Below are positions 7,631 to 13,686 of a DNA stretch of 22,057 nt, in pieces. Origin of the DNA: an uncultured Oscillospiraceae bacterium (GTDB taxonomy: Bacteria; Bacillota; Clostridia; Oscillospirales; Oscillospiraceae). Position numbers and translations under genes: made by a program. Each line of letters begins with the position of its first letter. Within the stretch, counting starts at the first letter, position 1. The stretch lies in the NCBI GenBank assembly GCA_934675115.1, contig CAKUPH010000031.1, positions 1 through 22,057 on the forward strand. Direction: 5' to 3'. The notes under the pieces are model-generated. The model saw nothing but the letters and a program-made list of their open reading frames with translations, made no database searches and was not told the origin of the DNA.

Positions 7631-7686
7631 AAAGGCGACAACCTCACCCATCGGGCGGCATGCTCCGCCGTTTTGGCCGGTTTTCC

Positions 7687-8022
7687 TCACCGGGAGCTGA
7701 CAGTCCGGTATGCTCCCGTCCGGCACCGGACGCTGCGCAGACCGGTGTGGGAAAGGTCCAGCAGCCGATCCATCTCCCGGGCGGCGTTTTCGTAAACACT
7801 GTTCTGGTGGTGGACCAGAATGTAATCGGCCTCCCGGATCTGCCCCGCCGCCTGCGTACAGAACGCCCGCACCGGCGCGGCCAGCGCAAACACAAAGAAA
7901 ATAGTGGACATGAAGTTGGGCGGGAACATATAGAACTGGATGCAGATCCACAGCATCAGCGTCACGCCGAACAGTCCGCCCAGCACCCGCCGGGCGTTCT
8001 CATATCTCGATTTTCCTTTCAT
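7687..8022 (-). CDS. small membrane protein, unknown function
   Basis: I do not recognise this 111-residue protein. Two adjacent hydrophobic helices (about residues 12-31 and 35-54: GGLFGVTLMLWICIQFYMF and STIFFVFALAAPV) are joined by a very short PPN turn. They are followed by a mostly polar tail of about 55 residues with several Arg and three Cys (CTQ, VRCR and one earlier in the first helix). It would be a hairpin-anchored protein with a cytoplasmic tail. GGAGG lies 7 nt before the ATG, which supports translation, and a good terminator follows. It is transcribed alone, divergent from the phosphoribosyltransferase gene and upstream of the NCS2 gene. Confidence 0.65.
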   Translation of the reverse strand: MKGKSRYENARRVLGGLFGVTLMLWICIQFYMFPPNFMSTIFFVFALAAPVRAFCTQAAGQIREADYILVHHQNSVYENAAREMDRLLDLSHTGLRSVRCRTGAYRTVSSR

Positions 8023-8148
8023 GTGTCAACCTCCCGACCTGCGGCTCCGCCGCCTGTTTCCGCGCTCCCCATTATGGCACGAACCCGACAAAAAGGGAAC
8101 AGATTTTTTCCACCCGCTTGATTTTGTCAGCCTTTCTTTATCCTTTGA

Positions 8149-8176
8149 TTGACATTTTCTCCGCCGCGCATATAAT
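8149..8176 (+). promoter_or_regulatory. consensus sigma-A promoter for the phosphoribosyltransferase gene
   Basis: TTGACA (8149-8154), a 16-nt spacer and TATAAT (8171-8176) are both perfect hexamers, 34 nt before the start codon. This predicts strong constitutive expression unless a repressor acts. Confidence 0.9.
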
Positions 8177-8210
8177 AAAAAGAAATGCAACTGAAGAGAG
8201 GCGGCTTTTT

Positions 8211-8765
8211 ATGTACCATACCATGACCATTGCCGGACTGGAGCGCGACCTGCCCCTGTGCCGGGTCAACGACGAGCTGTATATCGGCGCGTTCGTGATT
8301 TTCGGCGACCCCGAGCTCACCGTGGCCTGCGCGGAAGAGCTGCTCAAGCGCGCGCCGGAGTACGATTACATCGTCACGGCCGAGGCCAAGGGCATCCCGC
8401 TGGCCTATGAGATGGCCCGCCAGCACGGCGACAAGACCTACTTCGTGGCCCGCAAGGGCGTCAAGCTCTACATGACCTCCGTGTTCGAGACCTCCGTCCG
8501 TTCCATCACCACCGACGCGGAGCAGCACCTCTATCTGGACGGCGCCGACGCGGAAAAGATGAAGGGCAAGCGCATCCTCATCGTGGACGACGTGATTTCC
8601 ACCGGCGAGTCCCTCCGGGCGCTGGAAAACCTCGTGGAGGAGACCGGCGGCATCATCTGCGGCCGCATGGCCATTCTGGCCGAGGGCGACGCCCAGACCC
8701 GGGACGACCTCATCTATCTGGAGAAGCTGCCCGTCTTCAATCCCGACGGCAGCGTCAAGGAGTAA
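8211..8765 (+). CDS. phosphoribosyltransferase family protein (adenine/xanthine type)
   Basis: This 184-residue type I phosphoribosyltransferase carries the PRPP-binding motif RILIVDDVISTGES at residues 121-134. Such enzymes transfer ribose-5-phosphate from PRPP to a base. The AEAKGIPLAYEMARQ segment (57-71) and the RKGVKLYM stretch (81-88) recall the adenine/xanthine phosphoribosyltransferase group rather than orotate or hypoxanthine enzymes, but the base cannot be fixed from sequence. I took the ATG at 8211: GAGAGG lies about 9 nt upstream and it follows a consensus promoter. The longer frame from 8118 would start upstream of that promoter. It may pair functionally with the NCS2 permease. 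It could also be a regulatory PRT-domain protein, as PurR and PyrR are, but no DNA-binding domain is present. Confidence 0.82.
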   Translation: MYHTMTIAGLERDLPLCRVNDELYIGAFVIFGDPELTVACAEELLKRAPEYDYIVTAEAKGIPLAYEMARQHGDKTYFVARKGVKLYMTSVFETSVRSITTDAEQHLYLDGADAEKMKGKRILIVDDVISTGESLRALENLVEETGGIICGRMAILAEGDAQTRDDLIYLEKLPVFNPDGSVKE

Positions 8766-8771
8766 ATCTCC

Positions 8772-8802
8772 TCGTCGAAAAAGACAAAGCCTTTTCCGAC
8801 GA
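8772..8802. repeat. GTCGAAAAAGnCnAAGCCTTTTCCGAC hairpin, copy 1
   Basis: Arms TCGTCG (8772-8777) and CGACGA (8797-8802), with AAAAG / CTTTT inside, form an interrupted hairpin 6 nt after the phosphoribosyltransferase stop. A close copy of the sequence is at 15909-15942, so it is a dispersed repeat rather than an ordinary terminator. It has no T tract. Confidence 0.75.
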
Positions 8803-8858
8803 AAAGATCGCGCCCCGCCGCAGCGGCGGCGAAACTCTACGAGGTTTTTAACGCTCCA

Positions 8859-8900
8859 AAAAAACAAGGGCGGATGCTGACGCATCCGCCCTTGTTTTTT
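8859..8900. terminator. bidirectional terminator between the phosphoribosyltransferase gene and ridA
   Basis: A perfect 19-bp stem (8859-8877 with 8882-8900, loop TGAC) has a GC-rich core flanked by six A and six T. It therefore works for both convergent genes. Confidence 0.95.
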
Positions 8901-8917
8901 GCATTTTAAGGGAAACC

Positions 8918-9292
8918 TTACTTGACGGCCACGGCCTCGATCTCGAACAGGCCGCCCTTGGGCAGCGCGGCGACCTCCACGCAGGAACGGGCGGGGGGCT
9001 CGACCTTGAAGTAGTCGGCGTAAATCGCGTTGATGGCGGCAAAGTCGTTGATATCAGCCAGAAATACGGTGGTCTTGACCACATCGGAGAAGTCCATTCC
9101 GGCTTCCTTCAGGATAACGCCCAGATTCTCAAGGGCCTGCTTGGCCTGAGCCTCCACGCCCTCGGCAAGGGCGCCGGTCTCGGGGACGAGGCCCAGCTGA
9201 CCGGAGCAGTACAGGGTGTTCCCGGCGAGCTTGGCATGGCAGTAGGGGCCGACAGCGGCGGGAGCGCCGGCGGCGGTGATGGTCTTGTTCAT
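8918..9292 (-). CDS. ridA: RidA family reactive intermediate deaminase
   Basis: This 124-residue protein has the full RidA (YjgF/YER057c/UK114) layout. RidA trimers hydrolyse reactive enamine/imine intermediates released by PLP enzymes such as threonine dehydratase. Diagnostic features are YCSGQLGL (residues 28-35), the carboxylate-binding Arg102 with Cys104 in PPARSCVEVAALPKGG, and the closing FEIEAVAV. All residues expected for an active archetypal RidA are present. It begins 14 nt after the LCP gene on the same strand. Its ribosome site AAGGAG overlaps the last base of the LCP stop codon, so the two are very likely co-transcribed. A strong terminator follows. Confidence 0.95.
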   Translation of the reverse strand: MNKTITAAGAPAAVGPYCHAKLAGNTLYCSGQLGLVPETGALAEGVEAQAKQALENLGVILKEAGMDFSDVVKTTVFLADINDFAAINAIYADYFKVEPPARSCVEVAALPKGGLFEIEAVAVK

Positions 9293-9306
9293 GACAGATC
9301 GCTCCT

Positions 9307-10365
9307 TTATTTGTGGTAGATATTCATGATATCTGCGGTGACAGGCTCAGTATACACCGGAAGAAGCTCGTTGACAAGCCCCAGAGCGGCCTCGGCGTCA
9401 GTTTGTTCGTAGGGGCTTTTCCACTCGCCGGGGAGGGTGGCGGTGGACAGGGCGGTATCCAGATCCATGCCGATGGCGGAGGTGGCGAAGTACACCATGG
9501 TGTCCAGCGGCATGTTGGTCTTGACGTACTTGCTGAGGATGTTGATCAGCTCCGTGACCTTGGTGACGTTGGACACGGTGATGGTCTGCTTCACCAGCGC
9601 GGTGAGGAAGGCCCGCTGGGTCTGCACCCGGCCCAGATCGGCGTTGGGGTAGCAGCTGCGGCAGCGCATGACCCCCTCCGCCTTTTTCCCGTCCAGCTTC
9701 TGGTATCCCTTGCTGATGTGGATGTACAGGTCCTGATAGGGATCCTCATAGTCCATGTCCACCGGAACGGTGAAGTTCACGCCGCCGATGGTATCCACGA
9801 TATTGCGGAAGGCCTTGACGTTGACGGTCATGCAGTAGTCCACCGGCACGCCCAGCATGGAGGAGATCAGATCCACCATGGCCTCCGCCCCGCCCTTGCC
9901 GTAGACGGCGTTGAGCTTGCTGTCCTTGCCGTCGTACCGCACCAGCGTGTCCCGGGGGATGGAGATGAGGGAGGCGGTCTTGTTGTTGGTGTCAAAGCAG
10001 CCCAGCATGATGGTGTCCGACCCGCCCATGTCCGCCACGCCCAGCAGCAGGCAGGTATACACGCCCTCCCGCCGGGTGTAGACCACCGGGGTGGGCGTGG
10101 GAGACGGTTCCGGGCTCTCCGAAGCGTCCGGCCCGGCGGAGGGCTGGGCCGTGTCGTCCGGCTCCGGCGAGGTGACGGGGAAGGTCACCTGATCCTCCAC
10201 ATCCGGCGGCCGGATGAAGGCCTTGTAGGCGATGAACAGGCCCACAATGATGATGGACAGGATGACGATCACGATATAGAGGAACTTCAGAAAGCTGAAG
10301 AACGGATTACGCTTTTTCTGTTTTTTCCGCGTGCCGCGGTTGGGGCTGGTGGTTCGGGTGGCCAT
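9307..10365 (-). CDS. LytR-CpsA-Psr (LCP) family cell-wall glycopolymer ligase
   Basis: LCP proteins attach teichoic acids or capsular polymers from undecaprenyl-phosphate carriers to peptidoglycan, on the outer face of the membrane. This 352-residue protein has a basic N-terminus, one membrane helix (about 27-46), a Pro/Ser/Glu/Thr-rich linker (about 62-93) and the LCP domain. In the domain I see Asp117 (GGSDTIML), Arg138-Asp139 (SIPRDTLV), KLNAVYGKGG (150-159), and Arg246 and Arg251 (LGRVQTQR), which are the phosphate- and lipid-head-binding positions. I took the ATG at 10365 with AAGGAG 9 nt upstream; the longer frame to 10695 runs through the promoter region. It forms an operon with ridA and is divergent from the Crp/Fnr-type gene. 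Confidence 0.92.
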   Translation of the reverse strand: MATRTTSPNRGTRKKQKKRNPFFSFLKFLYIVIVILSIIIVGLFIAYKAFIRPPDVEDQVTFPVTSPEPDDTAQPSAGPDASESPEPSPTPTPVVYTRREGVYTCLLLGVADMGGSDTIMLGCFDTNNKTASLISIPRDTLVRYDGKDSKLNAVYGKGGAEAMVDLISSMLGVPVDYCMTVNVKAFRNIVDTIGGVNFTVPVDMDYEDPYQDLYIHISKGYQKLDGKKAEGVMRCRSCYPNADLGRVQTQRAFLTALVKQTITVSNVTKVTELINILSKYVKTNMPLDTMVYFATSAIGMDLDTALSTATLPGEWKSPYEQTDAEAALGLVNELLPVYTEPVTADIMNIYHK

Positions 10366-10390
10366 GGAGAGCAGCTCCTTATTCAAAACG

Positions 10391-10407
10391 CGCCCCGGCT
10401 CGGGGCG
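10391..10407 (-). other. hairpin in the LCP gene leader
   Basis: A perfect 7-bp repeat CGCCCCG / CGGGGCG with a 3-nt loop lies just before the LCP ribosome site. No T tract follows. It resembles in size and place the hairpin in the spo0A leader. Confidence 0.5.
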
Positions 10408-10440
10408 GCGTCGGATTATGTCAACTTTTGCAACAGGGGT

Positions 10441-10470
10441 AGTATAACCCAGAGCCTGTCCCAAAAGCAA
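10441..10470 (-). promoter_or_regulatory. candidate promoter for LCP-ridA
   Basis: On the minus strand TTGCTT (10465-10470), an 18-nt spacer and TATACT (10441-10446) lie about 75 nt before the LCP start. Confidence 0.5.
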
Positions 10471-10475
10471 GTCCA

Positions 10476-10489
10476 AATTGTGAACAATT
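10476..10489. promoter_or_regulatory. palindrome between divergent promoters
   Basis: AATTGT-GA-ACAATT has perfect 6-bp arms. It lies directly upstream of the LCP -35 box and 30 nt upstream of the regulator's -35 box, a typical place for an operator shared by divergent genes. Its left arm sits in the string CAAATTGT, which recurs in the dyad at 10548. Confidence 0.5.
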
Positions 10490-10518
10490 CCCGCTCCTTT
10501 GCCGGGGATATTTTGCAC

Positions 10519-10547
10519 TTGACAGGGCCTATGGCCATGGCTATAAT
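10519..10547 (+). promoter_or_regulatory. consensus sigma-A promoter for the Crp/Fnr-type gene and ABC cassette
   Basis: TTGACA (10519-10524), 17 nt and TATAAT (10542-10547) form a perfect consensus promoter 36 nt before the start codon. Confidence 0.92.
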
Positions 10548-10573
10548 CAAATTGTCTCAAATGAAACAGTTTG
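10548..10573. promoter_or_regulatory. imperfect dyad covering the start of transcription
   Basis: CAAATTGTCTC (10548-10558) and GAAACAGTTTG (10563-10573) are inverted copies matching at 9 of 11 positions, with spacer AAAT. They lie immediately after the -10 box, where bound protein would block transcription. The size fits a Crp/Fnr dimer, so autorepression is plausible but inferred. Confidence 0.5.
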
Positions 10574-10582
10574 GAGAGAAGT

Positions 10583-11215
10583 ATGGAGGATATACGCAGA
10601 TTATCGGAGCACTGGTTGTTCCGGGACGTGGGGCCGGAGCCGATGGAGCGGCTGCTGTCCGGCGCGGAGCATCTGACCGCCCCCCGGGGGCACACGGTAT
10701 ATACCCCTCACCGCTTCCGGCGGTGTCTGGGCGTGCTGCTTCAGGGGCGCATCCGGGTGAGCAAGGACGCGCTGGTGGTGTCCACCCTGGCGACAGGAGA
10801 CGTGTTCGGCGCGGCGGCGCTGTTTACCGACAGTGAGGGCTATGCCACCACCCTCACCGCCCTGTCGGACTGTACGCTGGTGCTGCTGCCCCAGGAAAAC
10901 GTCGCCCGGCTGCTCCGGGAAAGCCCGGAGTTCGCGGAAAACTATGTGCGCTACCTGTCCGGCCGCATCCAGTTTCTCAGCTCCCGGCTGGACGCCGTGT
11001 CCGCCGGCAGCGCCGAGCGCAAGCTGGGGCAGTACCTGCTGTCCGCCGCCGGGGAAACGGACTGCGTGTCCATGTCCGCCACCCAGCTTTCCGCCCGCAT
11101 CGGCGTCGGGCGGGCCACCCTGTACCGGGCCTTCGAGGCGCTGGAACGGGACGGCGCTATCCGCCGGGAGGGGAAGCATATCCACATCCTCTGCCGGGAA
11201 AAATTGAATCATTAA
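10583..11215 (+). CDS. Crp/Fnr family transcriptional regulator
   Basis: This 210-residue protein has an N-terminal cupin-like effector domain (about 10-125, with LLQGRIRVS and LATGDVFGAAALF), a dimer helix (about 117-145) and a C-terminal winged helix. The recognition helix lies in SATQLSARIGVGRATLYRAF (165-184). The N-terminus has no cysteine cluster, so it is not an iron-sulfur FNR. The GDVFGAAALF loop lacks the Glu and Arg that hold cAMP in true CRP, so the ligand is unknown. I took the ATG at 10583 (GGAG 6 nt upstream) rather than the in-frame TTG at 10571. It is 26 nt upstream of the ABC importer genes on the same strand, so it probably regulates that cassette and itself. Confidence 0.87.
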   Translation: MEDIRRLSEHWLFRDVGPEPMERLLSGAEHLTAPRGHTVYTPHRFRRCLGVLLQGRIRVSKDALVVSTLATGDVFGAAALFTDSEGYATTLTALSDCTLVLLPQENVARLLRESPEFAENYVRYLSGRIQFLSSRLDAVSAGSAERKLGQYLLSAAGETDCVSMSATQLSARIGVGRATLYRAFEALERDGAIRREGKHIHILCREKLNH

Positions 11216-11221
11216 ATTCAA
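11204..11221. promoter_or_regulatory. dyad between the regulator and ABC genes
   Basis: TTGAAT-CATTAA-ATTCAA is a perfect 6-bp inverted repeat across the regulator's stop codon, resembling the TTGAT-N4-ATCAA box of the Fnr family. It could be a second operator, or chance in a short A/T-rich gap. Confidence 0.35.
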
Positions 11222-11241
11222 AAAGGAAAGGAATCCCTGCA

Positions 11242-12315
11242 ATGAAACACAAAAAACTGCTGGCCATGCTGCTGGCCCTGTCCATGGCGTTCACCCTCAC
11301 CGCCTGCAAAAAGGGCGCGGAGGAGCCCAGCGTCTCCCCCTCTGACAGCGTGACTGAGTCCGCCGAGCCCTCCGAGTCGCCCAGCGCGGAGCCCTCCGCC
11401 CCCGCCATGGGCGAGGACGTGCGCCTTGCCGTCCTGTCCGGCCCCACCGGCATCGGCGCGGCCAAGCTGCTCTCCGACAGCGACGCGGACGCCACCGTCA
11501 ACCACTATGAGTACACCATCGCCGCCGACAACAGCGAGCTGGTGGCCGGTCTCACCGGCTCCGACCCCGCCTTTGACATCGCCACCGTGGCCTCCAACGT
11601 GGCGGTCAACCTCTACAATAAGACCGACGGCGGCGTGAAGATCATCGCGCTGGGCACGCTGGGCGTGCTCCACATTCTGGAGAGCGGCGGCAATGAGACC
11701 GTCAGCTCCGTGGCCGATCTGGCGGGCAAGACCATCTGGGCCGTGGGTCAGGGGGCCAACCCGGAGTATATCCTGCGCTACGTCCTCAGTGAGAACGGCC
11801 TTGACCCGGACAAGGACGTGACCATCCTGTTTGCCGACGCCACCGAGGTCACCCAGAAGCTCATGACCGGCGAAGCCGAGGTGGCCATGCTGCCCGTGCC
11901 CGCCGCCACCGCCGCCATCATCAAGAGCGAGGGCAAGGTCCGCGCCGCACTGGACATGACCGAGGAGTGGGACGCCCTGAACACCGGCAGCCAGCTCATC
12001 ATGACCGCCGTGGTGGCCCGGACGGAGTTCATCGAGCAGCACCCCGACGCCGTGGCCGTCTTCCTTGAGGAGTACGCCGCGTCCATCGACTATGTGAACA
12101 CCAACGTGGACGACGCCGCCGAGCTGGTGGCGGGCTTCGGCATCACCCCCTCCGCCCCCATCGCCAAGCAGGCCATTCCCCAGTGCCACCTGACCTATAT
12201 CGCCGGGAAGGACATGGCCCCCGCTATCTCCGGCTACTATGACATCCTCTGGCAGGCCGACCCCGCCGCGGTGGGCGGCTCCCTGCCCGACGACGGCATC
12301 TACTATGTCCCCTAA
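11242..12315 (+). CDS. ABC transporter substrate-binding lipoprotein (SsuA/NrtA/THI5-like)
   Basis: This 357-residue protein has a lipoprotein signal peptide with lipobox LTAC (modified Cys22), followed by a Ser/Pro/Glu-rich linker (about 28-55) and a periplasmic-binding-protein fold. The middle part resembles the NMT1/SsuA/THI5 group: ADLAGKTIWAVGQGANPEYI, then DVTILFADATEVTQKLMTGEAEVAMLPVPAA. These proteins capture sulfonates, nitrate, bicarbonate or thiamine precursors outside the membrane and deliver them to the permease. The substrate cannot be named here. It starts at an ATG behind AAAGGAAAGG, 26 nt after the regulator gene. The end overlaps the permease start by 11 nt. It is the first gene of a complete importer (binding protein, permease, ATPase). 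Confidence 0.88.
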   Translation: MKHKKLLAMLLALSMAFTLTACKKGAEEPSVSPSDSVTESAEPSESPSAEPSAPAMGEDVRLAVLSGPTGIGAAKLLSDSDADATVNHYEYTIAADNSELVAGLTGSDPAFDIATVASNVAVNLYNKTDGGVKIIALGTLGVLHILESGGNETVSSVADLAGKTIWAVGQGANPEYILRYVLSENGLDPDKDVTILFADATEVTQKLMTGEAEVAMLPVPAATAAIIKSEGKVRAALDMTEEWDALNTGSQLIMTAVVARTEFIEQHPDAVAVFLEEYAASIDYVNTNVDDAAELVAGFGITPSAPIAKQAIPQCHLTYIAGKDMAPAISGYYDILWQADPAAVGGSLPDDGIYYVP

Positions 12316-13057
12316 CGCCGCGAAAAAGCTCATAAAAATCATCATACCCCCGGCCTTCTGGCTGGGGGTATGGTCGGTTGCGGCCCTTCTGGTGGGGCGG
12401 GATCTGCTGCTGCCCTCGCCGTGGGCGGTGTGGCGGGAGCTGACCCGGCTGGCCGGGACGGTCCCCTTCTGGCTGGCCGCCCTGTCCACGCTGGGGCGCA
12501 TCTTCGGCGGGCTGCTGCTGGGCTGCGTGCTTGGGACGGCGCTGGGCTGCCTGACCTACCGCTTCCGCTGGGCCCGGCTCCTGCTGGCCCCGGCCATCCG
12601 GGTGGTGCGGGCCACGCCGGTGGTGTGCTTCATCCTGCTGGTCTACCTGTGGGTGGCCCGGGCAAACATCCCCGGCATGATCGCCGCCCTCATGGTGATG
12701 CCCGTCATCTGGAGCAGCGTGGACACCGGCCTGTGCGCCGCCGACCCACAGCTATTGGAAATGGCCCGGGCCTACCGCTTTTCCCGGTGGAAGACCGCCC
12801 GGCTCATCTACATACCCTCCCTGCGGCCCTTTTTCGCCAGCGGCTTCCTCACGGCCATGGGCCTTGCGTGGAAGTCCGGCGTGGCGGCGGAGGTCATCTG
12901 CCCGCCCAAGCTGGCCATCGGGACGGAGATCTCCCACGCCCGGACGGCGCTGGAGACACCGGAGCTTTTCGCGTGGACGCTGGTCATCATCGCGCTGTCG
13001 CTGGGGCTGGAGCGTCTGCTCCGGCGGCTGCTCAACGGAAAGGGGGCGGCGGCATGA
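12305..13057 (+). CDS. ABC transporter permease (SsuC/TauC-like)
   Basis: This permease of 250 residues has about six membrane helices and the binding-protein-dependent transport domain (BPD_transp_1). The coupling EAA-type loop is [20 protein letters not shown] followed by PSLRPF, which docks onto the ATPase. I took the ATG at 12305, inside the last codons of the binding protein gene and in another frame. There is no separate ribosome site, so translation is likely coupled. The longer frame from 12239 would overlap the upstream gene by 77 nt and adds residues without the character of a membrane protein start. The end overlaps the ATPase gene by ATGA. Confidence 0.9.
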   Translation: MSPNAAKKLIKIIIPPAFWLGVWSVAALLVGRDLLLPSPWAVWRELTRLAGTVPFWLAALSTLGRIFGGLLLGCVLGTALGCLTYRFRWARLLLAPAIRVVRATPVVCFILLVYLWVARANIPGMIAALMVMPVIWSSVDTGLCAADPQLLEMARAYRFSRWKTARLIYIPSLRPFFASGFLTAMGLAWKSGVAAEVICPPKLAIGTEISHARTALETPELFAWTLVIIALSLGLERLLRRLLNGKGAAA

Positions 13058-13635
13058 TCCGCGTCCGGGATCTCTCCCTGTCCTTCGGGGACAAGGCCGT
13101 GCTGGAGCATTTTTCACTGGATATCCCGCTGGACGGCCTTACCGCCCTCACCGGGCCGTCGGGCTGCGGCAAGACCACCCTGCTGCGGATGCTGGCCGGG
13201 CTGGAAACGCCCCAGAGCGGCGCCGTCACCGGCCTTGACCCGAAGCGGACGGCGTTTCTGTTTCAGGAAAACCGCCTGCTGCCGTGGCGGACGGCGGCGC
13301 AGCACATCACCGACGTGCTCCCCCGGGAGCGCCGGGGGGAGGCGGCAAAGTGGCTGGCCTTCGCCGAGCTCACCGGCGAGGAGGACCGCCTGCCCGGCCA
13401 GTTGTCCGGCGGCATGGCCCGGCGGCTGGCGCTGGCCCGGTGTGCGGCGCTGGGCGGGGACGCGCTGCTGCTGGACGAACCCTTCACCGGCGTGGATCAG
13501 GAGCGCAGAGGGCGTATTCTGGACCGCTTGCAGGCGCTGGGCACCCCGGTGCTGCTGGCCTCCCACGAACCGGACGTGCTGGCCCGGTGTGGCCATGTCA
13601 TCGAGCTGACCGGCACGCCGCTGGCGGCGGTATAA
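13054..13635 (+). CDS. ABC transporter ATP-binding protein (SsuB-like, short)
   Basis: This ATPase of 193 residues drives the importer. Walker A is GPSGCGKT (34-41), the Q loop is Gln71 ([11 protein letters not shown], typical of the SsuB/TauB/NrtD group), the signature is LSGG (117-120), Walker B is ALLLDEP with catalytic Glu142, and the switch is His171. All catalytic motifs are intact. It is about 50 residues shorter than usual SsuB/TauB proteins: the C-terminal part after the H loop is reduced to about 22 residues and the helical insert is compact. The start ATG overlaps the permease stop (ATGA), indicating translational coupling. A terminator follows. Confidence 0.92.
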   Translation: MIRVRDLSLSFGDKAVLEHFSLDIPLDGLTALTGPSGCGKTTLLRMLAGLETPQSGAVTGLDPKRTAFLFQENRLLPWRTAAQHITDVLPRERRGEAAKWLAFAELTGEEDRLPGQLSGGMARRLALARCAALGGDALLLDEPFTGVDQERRGRILDRLQALGTPVLLASHEPDVLARCGHVIELTGTPLAAV

Positions 13636-13647
13636 CCGAAAAGCTTT

Positions 13648-13682
13648 AGACCTCGGCAATCATAAGATCGCCGAGGTCTTTT
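13648..13682 (+). terminator. terminator after the ABC cassette
   Basis: A 10-bp stem AGACCTCGGC / GCCGAGGTCT (13648-13657 and 13670-13679) with a 12-nt loop ends in TTTT. It lies between convergent operons and may also stop feoB transcripts. Confidence 0.8.
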
Positions 13683-13686
13683 CTGC

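Noticed and set aside
6028..8121. 697-residue open frame on the + strand
   Set aside because: It is the antisense shadow of the NCS2 permease gene, rich in Gly/His/Asp/Gln as such shadows are, and has no ribosome site.
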